A stretch of DNA of 64,000 nt, from the NCBI GenBank assembly GCA_963978895.1, contig OZ022242.1, forward strand, positions 2,519,666-2,583,665. Reading direction: 5' to 3'. The stretch is from Erpobdella octoculata (Eukaryota; Annelida; Clitellata; Hirudinida; Erpobdellidae). The notes below the pieces were generated by a model. The model did not search any database. It worked only from the letters and a program-made list of their open reading frames with translations, and was not told the DNA's origin. Of this stretch, positions 22,444 to 35,362 are shown piece by piece. Position 1 is the stretch's first letter; each line of letters begins with the position of its first letter. Position numbers and translations under genes: made by a program.

Positions 22444-22559
22444 CTACAAAAGGACCCTGGCGAGTTACCATGGTGATACTAATTGTTATTGCTATCGTAC
22501 TCTTGTCCTGCATTTTGAAGTTAATTGGATTTGTTTTTATATTATTTGATTTTCAATAA
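22444..22559 (+). CDS. Ig-domain membrane protein, transmembrane and tail exon
   Basis: After acceptor TTACAACTTGTAG the phase-1 frame continues Ala-Thr-Lys-Gly-Pro-Trp-Arg-Val. It then enters a strongly hydrophobic stretch rich in Ile, Val and Leu (about 22 residues). After a Lys it has a further hydrophobic run and stops at TAA (22557-22559). This completes a type I layout: three Ig-like domains, one membrane helix, and almost no cytoplasmic tail. The protein would therefore need a partner to signal, unless another C-terminal exon is spliced in (a GGAAATTATCAC segment follows an AG at 22611). The helix is the strongest sign that the four exons are one gene. Confidence 0.65.
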
Positions 22560-23678
22560 TTTTTTTTATAAATTATTATGTTATTTAACTAATTTTTTTT
22601 TAAATAATAGGAAATTATCACGACAGAGACACAGTCCTTCTCAGCGCTAGTCTAATGCTAGCAACTAATTAGGTGAGTTTTAAATAAATTCTGATTAATT
22701 AATTAAAAAAACAGCTCAGATTTAGTTGCTTTAATTTTTCAGTTTCTGTTGGTTTTGACACATTTTTATTTAACTTGACTCCTCTCTCTGCTGTTAAATG
22801 TTTTGAATTGAATTGTCACCAACATTTAGACAAATTAGAACTTTAAAACTTTCGGCATAGACTTTAGCTACCTACCTACGAAAACAATATTCAATCATTT
22901 CCTAAGCGATTAAATTTCTTTTGTAACGCATTTAAAAGTATTCACCAGGTAGCTCTTGCGTCAACTAAATAAATTTTTAGGTAATCATGACTATGACAAA
23001 ATCTTATTAAAATGCTGACTAAAGTATTACTAAAAAAAAATATAAAATTGTGTTTAAAAAAAATTTTTTTGTACATTCCTTTTTTCCATGTACTTATATC
23101 AGTTATTAATTTGTTTCAGTTGTTGAAACTATTCAGTTTACTCTGGTCATAGCTAAAACAAACATTGAAAAGATTTAAAGAATGTCACAGCCACTGACGA
23201 ACCCAAGAATGTCAATTGGGGAGGTGGCAAAATCAAGCTCCAAAGGCGGTTGACATAGCCAACAAATTTTGTCAATGAAACTCTCAACTCAAAATACATT
23301 TAGCCATTGCAACAAAACAATTGTATCTAGTCCAGGACAAATCACAGTTGTTCTTTAACATTTTCTATAGAAATTTTGAAGCAATTGGTACTTCAACATC
23401 GACTACATTGGACCAATTAAGACATTCACCTTTATCAGTTTTTACACCATCGTCGAAATCACAGTTATCGTTGTTTGAATAATTTTCTTTTAATTCTCGC
23501 TATAGAACTGACGTTATTTTTTGCACTAAAAAACAGAGATGTTGCAAGTACTTATGGCGCGAGTACGAGTACCGGGGTATCGAGTACGAGTACGAGTACT
23601 GAGGTCTCGAGTACAAGTACGAGTATGAGTACAGGGAATTTTCAGCGAGTACTTTTCGAGTACTTTTTAATAATTTTG

Positions 23679-23728
<50 letters not shown>

Positions 23729-23882
23729 TTATTTATTTATTTATTTATTTATTTATTGTATTTTTGTGAAAAAAGACAGAAGGACACAAAGTGCCACTAA
23801 TTATATCAAAAACAAAAACAAATTAATTAAAATTTATATTTATTCAAAAACCCAATTTAACTTCATCTCAGTTTGATTTTAA
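22560..23882. other. AT-rich spacer between convergent genes
   Basis: It includes a GAGTAC-hexamer array (about 23550-23660), an AT run (23682-23723) and an ATTT run (23725-23758). No gene supported. The hexamer array is probably part of a DNA transposon end. Confidence 0.5.
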
Positions 23883-24140
23883 TTACAAACTTTTATTTAG
23901 GTTACAATCTCTGTTTGTGTATGTGCGGCTTTCTCTGTACACAAATCTTGCAAGTAAAATTTAACCAGCTTTTTGACAAGCTAAAGAGCTGAAACTTTCA
24001 GCATAGCTTTTTATTGGATGACAATACATGATTCAATTAAAAAAACAAAGAAAAATAAATTAATTTGAACATCTTTTGTAATTCTAAATCGGGTGTATTT
24101 AAAATAAAAGTTTGTGTTAAAAAACTCGTTTTTTCCTTTA
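23883..24140 (+). repeat. dispersed repeat, copy 1
   Basis: About 255 bp nearly identical and collinear with 47321-47575: shared CTTTCTCTGTACACAAATCT, GACAATACATGATTCAATTA and GAACATCTTT blocks. No coding content or termini recognised. It lies just past the 3' end of the zinc-finger gene. Confidence 0.75.
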
Positions 24141-24261
24141 CTTGTTTCAAAATAATTATGTTGTTATTTGAACCTCAAATTTTTCAGTTTCAAAAAATTT
24201 CTATTTCCATTATAGACTTTATAATACTCAAACGAGTTTTATTTTGCAGATGCAATTTATT

Positions 24262-25308
24262 TCATAAGAACATTTCTTGTATTTCAGCCGCCATTGGAGA
24301 TTCTTTAAGCTTCTCCAATGTTGTTCTTTTTCCACAAGAAGATTTCATGTGAGTTTTCAAACTCGAAGCCTGTGTAAAAGATTTACCACACTGTTGACAC
24401 TTGTAAGGTTTTTGACCAGTGTGTGTTCTCAAGTGAGCTCTCAAATAGTCGCTTACCGCAAACGTCTTACTGCAGTACTGACATTTAAAAGATTTAACAG
24501 CTGTGTGGTGTATTTTTAAATGCGTACTCAAGCACGAACATCTGACAAAAGATCTCGGACAAAGATGGCAGTTGTAGCGTTTTTCACCGCTGTGGAGTGC
24601 CATGTGTGATTTGAGATATTTTACGGTTGCAAAGGATTTCTCGCAAGACTGGCATTTAAAAGGTTTTTCTCCGACGTGAAGGGGTTCGTGGTTTTTCAAG
24701 CGTTGTTCTGTAGGGAACTTTTTGTCACAGTAACTGCAAGAGTAGAATTTCTGCTGTTTTGCCTCACCGAATTGAGTGGCATTGTTTGGTTGGGATCGAT
24801 TCATAACCTGACGATCGGTCATTTCACATTCCTCGTTTGTTGAAAAAATTTCAGCAGGCGTATTGTCGTTTAAACCCTTCCAACCATCTGTCACAGTGAT
24901 TTCTATAGCACTATGATTAGATTCAACCACTAACTTATTATCACCAGTTGTGGCATTGCATTCTTCATGCTGCGAAATCGGTTGTGTTTTCTTCAAGCCA
25001 AACATTTCAGCAGTTTTGTTGAATTTACTCATCACAAGTTCTGAAACTTTTTTGTCAGCGAAGTTGAATAATATTTGTCCAGTGTATATGTAATTGAGTA
25101 TTGCTTCTAAAACACTACCATCAATTTCGGACAGCGTTACAGCATTGCTACATTGGAACAGAGAATAAAGGTACGGCGCTTCTGCGGCTAAAACACTTTT
25201 ATGTACAGGAAATTTTCGACCATCAGCAGCTTCGATGATGGCATCACAAAAAATACCTTTTTTTCTCTGCTCGTTGGGATCACCGCCTATAATCTCAGAC
25301 TGATGCAT
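24262..25308 (-). CDS. BTB/POZ and C2H2 zinc-finger protein
   Basis: An uninterrupted 348-codon frame encodes a likely sequence-specific transcription factor. Residues ~15-105 form a BTB/POZ domain ([17 protein letters not shown]), which mediates dimerisation and corepressor binding. A polar linker follows. From ~residue 190 come five zinc fingers with Cys-x2-Cys-x12-His spacing and TGEKP-type linkers (Gly-Glu-Lys-Pro, Gly-Gln-Lys-Pro). The third finger uses an extra His, and the fifth ends His-x4-Cys, a C2HC variant. A clean acceptor (TTTATTTCAG) lies 9 nt before the ATG, so the 5' UTR is probably spliced though the coding region is one exon. Target genes and orthologue are unknown; such genes multiply readily in several invertebrate lineages. 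Confidence 0.9.
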   Translation of the reverse strand: MHQSEIIGGDPNEQRKKGIFCDAIIEAADGRKFPVHKSVLAAEAPYLYSLFQCSNAVTLSEIDGSVLEAILNYIYTGQILFNFADKKVSELVMSKFNKTAEMFGLKKTQPISQHEECNATTGDNKLVVESNHSAIEITVTDGWKGLNDNTPAEIFSTNEECEMTDRQVMNRSQPNNATQFGEAKQQKFYSCSYCDKKFPTEQRLKNHEPLHVGEKPFKCQSCEKSFATVKYLKSHMALHSGEKRYNCHLCPRSFVRCSCLSTHLKIHHTAVKSFKCQYCSKTFAVSDYLRAHLRTHTGQKPYKCQQCGKSFTQASSLKTHMKSSCGKRTTLEKLKESPMAAEIQEMFL

Positions 25309-25465
25309 TATATGCTGAAATAAATCCTGCCAGTGAAACTATGATAAAATGAAATGTTTGATTTTTGAGCGCTAAAATTAGCCTAGAAATGTTTTTAAAC
25401 TTAGCAATATATATGTACAAGTCTTTACTAAAATGATAAATGCGGAAAAAGATGAAAATTGTGTG

Positions 25466-25690
<225 letters not shown>

Positions 25691-25889
25691 CTCGTGTTAT
25701 AGTGTCATAATGTTTGACTTAAAACTCCTCCGAAACGGCTGAACCGATTTTTATGAAATTTTTTGCGTACATTTGGCAGGTTGTAGGCTATTTAAAATAT
25801 TTTGTTAAAATTATTTTAAAAAGCTGTTTTTTTGAAAATCAATAAGGTGCAATTATGCCCTTTTCATAGGAAAATGCAACAGACATATA

Positions 25890-26206
25890 CTCCAGGTTTT
25901 TCTGCCTCTAATAAACCACGAAACAAAACAAAAAAAGCCGCTGGATTCACCCGACGCAGAAACTACACTCTGCGGAACTAAGGATTCTACAATTATTATC
26001 TATTCCCAAATAAGAATTCTCGAAGTGATGTTAAAGTGTCTCATCACTGCATATGCACTCAATTCAATCATTCTTGCTACAATCCGACTGCTACCTGTAG
26101 TTTGTGTAAGTTTATTATGGTCAACGGTGTAGTTTCTGCGTCAGGTGAATCCAGAGCCTTTTCTTTGTTTGGTTTCGTGGTTTATTAGAGGCAGAAAAAC
26201 CAGGAG
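25890..26206. mobile_element. foldback (MITE-like) element
   Basis: Two inverted arms of about 80 bp (25890-25970 and 26126-26206) match closely. They begin CTCCAGGTTTTTCTGC and, on the other strand, CTCCTGGTTTTTCTGC. They continue through AATAAACCACGAAAC to CGCAGAAACTACAC. About 155 bp of unrelated sequence lies between. No clear target duplication and no coding capacity. Confidence 0.75.
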
Positions 26207-27931
26207 CAATAAGTAAAGAGAGACGTCATTAAATATTGATGATGGCGACAGCCAACTTATTTGTTATGATTTGATTGCTCCTTGTCGTGGCTCTTTCAGC
26301 TTGATCTATGAACATCTTTCTCATAGTGGATCGATATTGCGTATCACTGGTACGTGGAGGCTGTTTGTGGATCCACGGGCGGCTATGGTATGGGCGGTGT
26401 TTTAGGGCACCGCCGCTCTCTCCTCCATCCCAGGCAGGTACACTTCTTTCTCCCCCTCAAGGTTTCAAAACAAGGCTGTTACGTCATGAATCTTCAACAA
26501 AAATTCGATTTTTGGAACGACTGTTCCAACATGATTAATGAATGTAGCATGTTGTGCCTGGGGACAAAGTTTAACGAATGCGCCCCTTCAAATTTCCATC
26601 TGTAAGCTTTTTTTCAAAAATAGCCGATGACCAGGGGAAAGGGGGAGAGGATAAAATTAGGTACTTTTTTCAAAAATTTCTAAAACCTTATACTTTTTTG
26701 TCACCATAAATATCTTATGACCAGTGAGGTAGTCTTTAGGTACTCTTTCAAAACATTTAAGCGCCTCTTAAAAAGAGCTTATGGTGCCCGGGCACACATG
26801 CCCCTTCCAGAGATGTCAATTCGGGGGAGGCAGGGGTCATTGCCTTCCTTGATTTTTGAGTGGCCCCATGGAGCAGTTTTAAGCCCCCAAAAGATTGAAA
26901 AGGAGCTCTAAAAGTGGCCTGGGAAGTGTAAAGTTGAAGCTTGAGAGGTTTGAATGGGCCCTTGTTATGACCCATTGTGACGGTGAAGTGGGCCCCTTGT
27001 GATGTTTCAGTGGGTCCCCTGAAGTGTGGTGAGTGGTTTATTGAAAAAAAATTGTGAACAAGTATCTCTGACGGTCATTATCCGGTCATAAGCTTTTTTG
27101 TGAGGAAACATGAAAAAAGGGGTGCCAGATACAGGATTTCGACCGGATAGCCGATATCCGATTCGATACCGGTAATAATAATAATGACAACCATCGCATT
27201 CACAAAAAGATGATTTATAATAATTTATTAAAATATTCAAATCCGACCACACGGCGAATATATTATTAAAACAACAACATCATTAAAGTTATCATCATCA
27301 TCAACAACAACCAGTATAAGTTTCCAGGAACGACAAACGTTTTGTGAACCATAGAAACTAATTCACTGCAAAAACAAATATTAATATCTAATTTAAATTA
27401 GAAAGAAATAAATTAGGCATCGAAATTGAAACAAAAATGAAGAGAAATACGCTGCTGACGATTGTAGATAAAAATTACCAGCGAAAGAGTTTTTATTAAT
27501 ATTTATATTAGTAGTATTTCAATTTATTATAATTATCATTAGTAGTAGTAGTAGCAGTAGTATTACTGTACATGTCGGTTGAAATATGATTAATTTTTTC
27601 TTCCAAACTCGGTTACGAACTCACGAGAACAATAAACCTCACACGCACACGAGCACAAGCACAAAAACACGCACACACACACACATGCCCATGCACGCAA
27701 ATGTCTTTCATTATACAGGAAAGAAAATTAATGATAAATTCGTATAAAATCCAAAAAAAATACGTCTCTTCGTCAAGAACTTTTGAAGGAAATTTTCAGG
27801 AAAGGACTCTAGAAGTTTCCAAAGGAAATGACAAACATAACAAAAACAAAAAAAATTCTTAGAGAAATGAAAAGGAAAGAGTCAAAAAAGAATACATTGT
27901 ATTGTGACATGCAGGGATATACATATATTTT
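26207..27931. other. intergenic spacer with GC-rich patches
   Basis: Patches at 26380-26460 and 26780-27010 (runs such as GGGGGAGGCAGGGGTCATTG) resemble eroded DNA transposons. Several frames over them have no domain I recognise. Short ATC and AGT runs near 27290 and 27540. Confidence 0.4.
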
Positions 27932-28075
27932 GTATGTATGTATGTATGTATGTATGTATGTATGTATGTATGTATGTATGTATGTATGTATGTATGTATG
28001 TATGTATGTATGTATGTATGTATGTATGTATGTATGTATGTATGTATGTATGTATGTATTTATTTATTTATATAT
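27932..28075. repeat. (GTAT)n microsatellite
   Basis: About 32 perfect GTAT units passing into TATT units. It is the same unit as at the DYRK exon junction (38940-39294), in opposite orientation relative to the plus strand. Confidence 0.95.
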
Positions 28076-28235
28076 GTACATGTGTTTGTGTGTGTTTATA
28101 TACACAGATGAAAGTTCTTCAAAATGATAAATTGTTGTTACGCTCGCAATACTTTTCGAAATTTACATAAACAAAATCCAAACGAGAAAAAAATTATTAA
28201 ACAAAGAAAAAAGAAAAACAGAGAAAAACAGAAAC

Positions 28236-28425
28236 AAATTGAGAAGAACAGAGACGAATTGAGGAGAACAGAGACGAATTGAGAAGAACAGAGACGAATT
28301 GAGGAGAACAGAGACGAATTGAGAAGAACAGAGACGAATTGAGGAGAACAGAGACGAATTGAGAAGAACAGAGACGAATTGAAAAGAACAGAGACGAATT
28401 GAGGAGAACAGAGACGAATTGAGAT
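28236..28425. repeat. 20-bp minisatellite with 40-bp alternation
   Basis: About nine copies of GAGAAGAACAGAGACGAATT. The start alternates between GAGAAG and GAGGAG for most of the array, giving a 40-bp higher-order unit. Confidence 0.95.
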
Positions 28426-29551
28426 AGAGAGAAGAATTAAGTCCCAGGAAGAAAAAGATTTAATTAGAGAGATGAAAAAAAATGCTCAAACGAAAACTTA
28501 ACCTTAAAGTGGCGCGCTTGTGGTTAAATAAAGCATTCGCAAAAAAAAAATATCGCGGCAAATTCACGCCGGGAAAAAAATACATCAAGTGATATGTCGC
28601 AATGCAGATGGTTCCGATCGTTAGAAAAAGTATATATATAAAAAAATCTAATTTGAAAAAAAAATTGTGACAACCCTAGTGGAAGGACGACCAGGCAGGT
28701 ACAATCATTAATAGAGGCAACCAGGTGAACGTGAGCGTGTGGCACGTGACACGGAAAACAAGAAGACCGTTGGATTCGTTCACGCACTGCCTCCGGCTTT
28801 TCGATGTAGGAAAAAAATAAATTTCGGATTTATTGGTTTTTTATCTCCATTTTTTCTTCTCTCTATCTCTCTAGTTTTTTTTTCTCTTTTTTCCCCTTCG
28901 CCCAGATGCGTCGATAGTTTTGCACCTGTACTGGTTATCTACCTGCACCGAAAGACATAGGTGTGCATCGGTGTTCACGACACGGATATACACGCGGTCG
29001 AAGAGACAGACAGAGACAGGTAGAAGCAGAGAAATAGACCAGACCATTTCGTGTGCATAATACTATTCCAGATATATATGTATATGTGTGTGTGTGTGTG
29101 TGCGTTCTTATAAGTTTGTGTATGTTTGTGTGTGTGTGTTAAGTATGGCGGACAATGAAACTAAGGAACACAACAACAAACTTAAACATGACAACAACGA
29201 ACAATACGAAAACAGAAAAATGTTTTTTCGCCGTCATCGATTATGATGTTATTGTTTTGTTTAGTTTTTTTGGTTTTGTTTTCGCTGAGATCGAAAGGTG
29301 GCGCTTGTCATCACGTGATTAAATATTATGACGACGACGTCATGACGGATTCCTGGAGAAAAATTGACGTGTTGACCTGTGACCGCAACAGATGTCCAAT
29401 CCCCCCAGCAGCCGTGTGCCCTTAATGAACTCTAACTGACATCCCTATAACCATCATCGTCATCATCATCATCATCCTCATCTTCATCATCATCATCATC
29501 AGCAGCACTTCCACCACGATCATCATCATCATGACCATCGCGCCGTCATTG
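28426..29551 (-). other. DYRK 3' flank, likely 3' UTR
   Basis: It follows the DYRK stop codon in transcript direction. A minus-strand AATAAA lies near 28827 and could end the transcript. It includes GT runs (about 29084-29140) and an imperfect CAT/CATC array (29457-29533). Confidence 0.4.
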
Positions 29552-30610
29552 TTATTCATCGGCAGCTTCTTCGTTAGTTATGCTGCTGTTATCATGATTA
29601 TGATTATAACTGTTATTCTTGTTGTTGTTGTTGTTGTTATTATTATTATTGTTATTGTTGAACTTTTTCCTCCTGGTTAGGAAGGTCGAGGTCGAAACGA
29701 GTTCATCAGTCGGCTTCCTCTGCAGTGGCAGGTTGTGCTGCCTCTTCTGCGAGTTCAGACTGACCAGGTTGACCGGTCTCACTTTGAAGTTCTCCTTCTC
29801 CGAGATGCGCGAGGCCATGGCGGGCACCTGCTTAGAGGACATCGATCCCCTGTTCGGTCGGGTCTTTTGACCGACCAGCTGAGACAAGTCGGAAGTCGAC
29901 GGAGCCACGGACGCCAGGACCGGCTCGTGCGCCTGCTGCAGCAGCGACTGATTCGACGGAGGCGGCGGTAGCGCAGCCAGCTGCTGAGGGTGCAGCAGAG
30001 TTGCGGTGGAATTCGTTGCGGTCATGATCGCCGTGGTGTTCATCTGACTGTCGTTCGTCCTGCGTCTGATCCAGCGATGGCGTAGCGCTTCCGCCGGGGT
30101 CAATCTCAATGCGGGATCGAACTCGAGGCAGCGATGCAAAAAGTCCACGAAATTCGAGTCTTCCGCGGCAGCGCTACCGGTAGCCGATCCTCCGTGCCTG
30201 AGGGCGACCGTGAGCGGTTTCGAGCCGGGCGGACCGCGGTACTTTCCGCGCTTCGACCTACCCCCGGTTATTTCAACAGGCTGGCAGCTTTCTTCGCCGG
30301 CTACGACGCTGCAGTAGCGGGGTATGCCTTGAGAGTTGATGAAGTTACGCGTTCGCTTGCAGCTGTCGAACAGGTGCCTCTCGGGCATGCCGAGCACTTC
30401 GAAAATGCAAGCGAGCTGATCGCCTTCGTCTTCGCCCGGGAACAGAGGACAGCCGGTCAGAAGTTCAGAGAGTATGCAGCCGAAGCTCCACATGTCGATG
30501 GGACGGCCGTACTTCGACCCCAGTATGACCTCGGGTGCCCGGTAGAATCTGGACTGGATGTAGGTGTAGATGCGCTGGTTCTCGTAACAACTCGATCCGA
30601 AGTCGATGAC
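29552..30610 (-). CDS. DYRK2: DYRK2-type kinase, terminal exon (activation loop to C terminus)
   Basis: The exon starts after acceptor TTTGACCTACAG with Val-Ile-Asp-Phe-Gly-Ser-Ser, the DFG magnesium-binding motif. Next comes the activation-loop Tyr-x-Tyr of DYRKs ([10 protein letters not shown]), whose second Tyr is autophosphorylated during translation in this family. The APE block (Ala-Pro-Glu-Val), subdomain IX (Asp-Met-Trp-Ser-Phe-Gly-Cys) and the CMGC-type C lobe follow to about residue 175 of the exon. A long Ser/Thr/Pro/Gln-rich tail follows. It ends in about a dozen Asn codons from an in-frame AAT/AAC run, then Asn-Ser-Tyr-Asn-His and Glu-Glu-Ala-Ala-Asp-Glu. The tail is longer than in human DYRK2. 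Confidence 0.92.
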   Translation of the reverse strand, partial: VIDFGSSCYENQRIYTYIQSRFYRAPEVILGSKYGRPIDMWSFGCILSELLTGCPLFPGEDEGDQLACIFEVLGMPERHLFDSCKRTRNFINSQGIPRYCSVVAGEESCQPVEITGGRSKRGKYRGPPGSKPLTVALRHGGSATGSAAAEDSNFVDFLHRCLEFDPALRLTPAEALRHRWIRRRTNDSQMNTTAIMTATNSTATLLHPQQLAALPPPPSNQSLLQQAHEPVLASVAPSTSDLSQLVGQKTRPNRGSMSSKQVPAMASRISEKENFKVRPVNLVSLNSQKRQHNLPLQRKPTDELVSTSTFLTRRKKFNNNNNNNNNNNNNKNNSYNHNHDNSSITNEEAADE

Positions 30611-31247
30611 CTGTAGGTCAAAAAGTTCAAGGGTCATCAACAAATTATGTATCTTTTTTTTTTATCTAAATTGAATTAAATTAAATTGAATCAGCACCTG
30701 TGTTATTCCACGTAATAATAAGGTGAATAAAAAGTTTAAATAATTCTGAAACTATTGCGAATTATTGATTAAATTTTATGCGAATAATTTCGATAGACCA
30801 ATTTTAATAATTTATGCACAAATAAACATTGGCAATTCCGCGAAAAGAATGTCACGTGATAGAGCTAAAAATAAGAAAAAATACAATCAAAATGATCTAA
30901 ACAGAAATCTTGAAAAAAAGAGAGAAAGGTAAAACGCACACCAGGTGTACAATAACATTCATGATTTTCTTTTCAATGTAATTAATGTAATAATTAACGA
31001 TAATTTATTACTTAGTAAATAATACATTGAATACACAATGGGTATTACAGTACAGATACGTGATTTGTGCAAGCATTATTCACAGATGAACAATTCTGAT
31101 GTTGTACAAGATTAATAATTATTACACTTATATTGATACATGGAGATAATGTAATACTAAATTAAGTAGAATTATAATAATAATAATTAATAATTGCAGT
31201 AAAAACGTTAAAGGTTACATTTTTTCATTTATTTGCATTCATTTTAT

Positions 31248-31325
31248 CTATCATCGTCACCATCACCACCACCATCATCATCACTATTACCACCACCACC
31301 ATTATCATCATCATCATCATCATCA

Positions 31326-31360
<35 letters not shown>

Positions 31361-31477
31361 ATCATCATCATCCTCATCATCATCATCACCATCACCATCA
31401 TCATCATCATCACCACCATCATCATCATCATCATCATCATCATTATCATCATCATCATCATCATCATCATCACCAAG
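31248..31477. repeat. (CAT)n array in DYRK intron 3
   Basis: About 230 bp of CAT with CAC and GTC variants. Ser- or Met-only frames are artefacts. Confidence 0.95.
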
Positions 31478-31647
31478 TCCGCTCTAGCTATTGGTTCATT
31501 AAATTTGAATGAAATGAATGGTCGAATCGCCACAGAGTATCGACATCTGAGACAATAGAGTCTGACGTCACAAACCGGGATCTTTTCAGCAACAAATTAC
31601 AAAATAAAAAAACTTTTTTTAGAAAAACAAGATCATCAATAATCATA

Positions 31648-31889
<242 letters not shown>

Positions 31890-32136
31890 TTAGTCTTATT
31901 ATAATCTTTCATGAAATGAAATAGAAAATAATTTTCTCATTTTGTTATGCTTGCTATATTTTTTTTTCTAGCTGATAAAACTTTACTACAGGTCGTTGAG
32001 TGCATTTCGGCTTTCAAAATATTTTTCCAAAATTGTGTTTCCACTAAAATCATCGATTTGTGGACTCGCTTCGTCGCCGCTTTTGAAACAGAGCGAGCGT
32101 GTCGCTCACTGGAGTGATTTCCTTTCCAACAACATT

Positions 32137-32505
32137 CATCCATCCATCCATTCACCAACCCACCCACTAACCCATTCACCCATTCATCCATCCATTCACC
32201 AGCCCACCCACTAACCCATTCATTCATCCATACATCTACCGACCAACCCATCCATTTATTCATCCATCCACTGACACTTCCATCCATGCATCTAACAACT
32301 TATCCACCCATCCATCCCCTGAACCACCCACCCATTCATCCATTCACTGACCCATCCACTCATTCATCCATTCACTGACCCATCCACCCATTCATCCATT
32401 CACTGACCCATCCACTCATTCATCTATTCACTGACCCATCTACCCATTCATCCATTCACTGACCCATCCACTCATTCATCCATTCACTGACCCATCCACC
32501 CATCC
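32137..32505. repeat. 28-bp CATCCATTCACTGACC minisatellite
   Basis: The right half is regular 28-bp units containing CATTCATCCATTCACTGACC. The left half is a looser mix of CATC, CATT and CACC tetramers. Confidence 0.85.
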
Positions 32506-32999
32506 AAGGGCTAGATGCCAAAAAAATTCCTAAGATTACATCTAAGACTTAAGAGAGTCAGATGCAATCTGGTTTACCATTGCATTCAATGATATAAAAA
32601 AGATTTATAGAGACAAAATATTGAACAATTTCATGTACAATACAAGAAATCTTTTACAACCGTCATCAATCATACATTTCTTCTTTCACATTGAGGCACT
32701 CAGTGATTACTCCGCTTATTCTAAAAACTGGTTTTTTTCCATTCCATTGACAACAAAATGCACTCCGCCTTGTAACAATACCAGAAACTCATCTGGAACC
32801 TTCCAAATGACTTCTCAATGGCTGGCATTAATCGTTCCAAGCGATCTTCTTGAAAGTCCACTTAGATGTAAAAAAAATAACTCTTTTTTAAGATTTCAGC
32901 ATAAAATAAAAGAATAACATTTTTTGCCAGAGAATTTTAGAGAACTTTTTTTTATTTCAAGAAAAAGAAAAGCAAAAATAGACGCAGAAAGAGAGAGAG

Positions 33000-33077
33000 A
33001 AAAGAGAGAGGAAGAGAAAGAGAAAGTTAGAGAGAAAAAAGAGAGAAAGGGAGAAAAAGAGAGAGGAAGAGAAAGTA

Positions 33078-33173
<96 letters not shown>
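33000..33173. repeat. GA-rich tract and (GA)n microsatellite
   Basis: Imperfect GAAAGAGA passes into about 48 pure GA units (33080-33173). A second purine-rich stretch continues at 33380-33540. Confidence 0.95.
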
Positions 33174-33174
<1 letters not shown>

Positions 33175-34237
33175 AATAGATATTACAGGAAATGGACAAA
33201 AACGTGTAAGAATCAAAAGACTGGCAATCACGTACAAAAGATTATTACAGACGCTTCAAATTACACACAACGCCACAGTTAGTGGTAATGCATACATGCA
33301 ATCAATATGGCGGGCGGATGGAAACGATCCGACTGCAGTCTCTGGCGAAGAAACAACAAATGAACAGAGGAAGCCATAGTGACCGTGAGAGAGGGCTGGA
33401 AAGAGAAAGAACAACAGAGAGAGGGGAGAAAAAGAAAAAGAAAAAGAAAGAACGAGAAAGAGAGATAAAGAAAAGGAGAGACACAAAATGAGAGAAACAA
33501 ATAGAGAGAGAAGAAGAAGATAGAGATATAGGAATAAAAAAAATATTGAAGACACGCAAGGAGAAAGGAGAAACGACAAGTTTTGGATAAACAGGCATCG
33601 ATATTCATTTATTTTATTTTTTTACTTATTTATAAATAAACACCATGCTAACAAGAATTTTGTTTCGAAGCTATTTTAGTCGGTATATTTTGCAGGGAGC
33701 CGTTGACTTGCAGCGGTGACAAATGTGGCTTACGTGGATATCGATAATAATATCAGGGAGACGCGATAGATAGATGGCTCTAGGTATTGTTCAGTAAAAA
33801 AAACCAGAAAGGTGAGTTAGAGAAGGGAGAGAGAGAGAGATAGGTATATTAATAGATGTGTATGAATAAATGAGTAGATGTGCGTGTGTATGTGTGTATG
33901 TGCGTGTCTATGTGTGTATGTATGTGTGTGTATGTGCGCGTGTATTTGTGTGTGTGTTTGAAAAGATGGGCTGTGTAACTTGATGACAAGAAACATTGTC
34001 CCCGCAATTATAAGCCTATTTCTGTCCACATTGTAGGAGTACAATGTTGATGCCTGGAGCAACAGATAAACAAGTTTTGTTTGATAGTTGCGCTGGATGG
34101 AAATTAAATTTTAGATGTTTTTTTGGCTTGTCATGTTTTCAAAAGGAAAGCGCTTTTTCAACTCTGGAAAAAATGTTGACGAATCGATTAAATTCGTCAT
34201 CCATCATGCTTTTTTTTGAATATATTCGGCAGAATAT

Positions 34238-34305
34238 GGTTGCACAGTGGTAATGTTTTCGTTTTTTGACCAAAACGATGATTTTTCGAATCTTCACCGA
34301 GTCAC
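34238..34305 (+). mobile_element. tRNA-like SINE head in DYRK intron 3
   Basis: A-box-like TTGCACAGTGGTAATG, a potential anticodon-like arm (TTTTCG ... CGATGA) and B-box-like TTTCGAATCTTC at tRNA spacing. Too diverged for a working tRNA. Confidence 0.35.
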
Positions 34306-34810
34306 CAGAGCTTGCGTAAATTTTATGCGTAATTTGTGTGCGACCAATTTATCCAATCCATAACAAACCGTTTACTGTCAAGCAAGCGTATTCATTCACG
34401 AACAATTCATCCAAATCATCAGAGTTTCGCTCGAAAATGTCTCAATTCTGTTTTCCAATCATTTATCTCCAGTCTCGTATGTTCAGAGCGAACGCAAGAA
34501 GACGACATTCATCCGGCTTGTTTCCACGTGTTTCCATTAATCCAAATTTCAGGTGCTTTTCACCACCTCCGACCAGTTGGAAAAGGCACGATCAACAGTA
34601 CTCCGCTCGCTCACAACAATCGCTCCTCCACTCCTGCTCCTACGCTCACCTGCCTGACATCGACCTAAGTTGCTACTTTAATTCCTCGCCGCCAATTTTA
34701 TGAGCGTAGAAGCAAGTGTTCTATTCTCTACCTGATATTTATGTCTTCATCTGTATTTTTCCGATTTTTTTGGGTTGCGTTTTGTGCTGTCCCAAGCGTT
34801 CACCAGACCC

Positions 34811-34811
<1 letters not shown>

Positions 34812-34889
<78 letters not shown>
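34812..34889. repeat. (TA)n microsatellite
   Basis: About 39 perfect TA units. Confidence 0.97.
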
Positions 34890-34892
<3 letters not shown>

Positions 34893-35362
34893 CAATAAGT
34901 ATATATGACTGTAGGGAGTTGCCGCAGCAGTCAAAACAGTGGGACTGTATGGGAATATTCCACACGAATATCCGTCTAAGTCAGTCTCCACAAGTTTTCT
35001 CTCAAAACAAAAGTTGTCTCATATGACTAAAAAAACTTATAAAAAATCTTTCAACCAAAAATAATAGATAGTAACGTTGACGATATCGATCGATAATTAA
35101 GATGATGATGATTAAAAAAAAAAAAGCTAAGTGCTGCGGTGATAAGTATTTTGTTCTCTTGATCGATATTTAAATGATTCCAGCTGGCATTGCGTTTTCA
35201 AGGATTTAAAAATACCTTCGATCTCCAGGTGCAAAGAGTCTCAGTGGAACGTTCATCATGGAGAGCTAATGAATAAGTCTTCGCGGGGTTCGTATGATTT
35301 AATGAGATTGTGTAGCTTAGACCTTTCGAGATAAACACACACACGCACGCGCGCCCATTATG

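Noticed and set aside
30134..30616. 160-codon plus-strand frame
   Set aside because: Antisense shadow of the DYRK terminal exon, which has conserved DFG, Tyr-x-Tyr and APE motifs on the minus strand.
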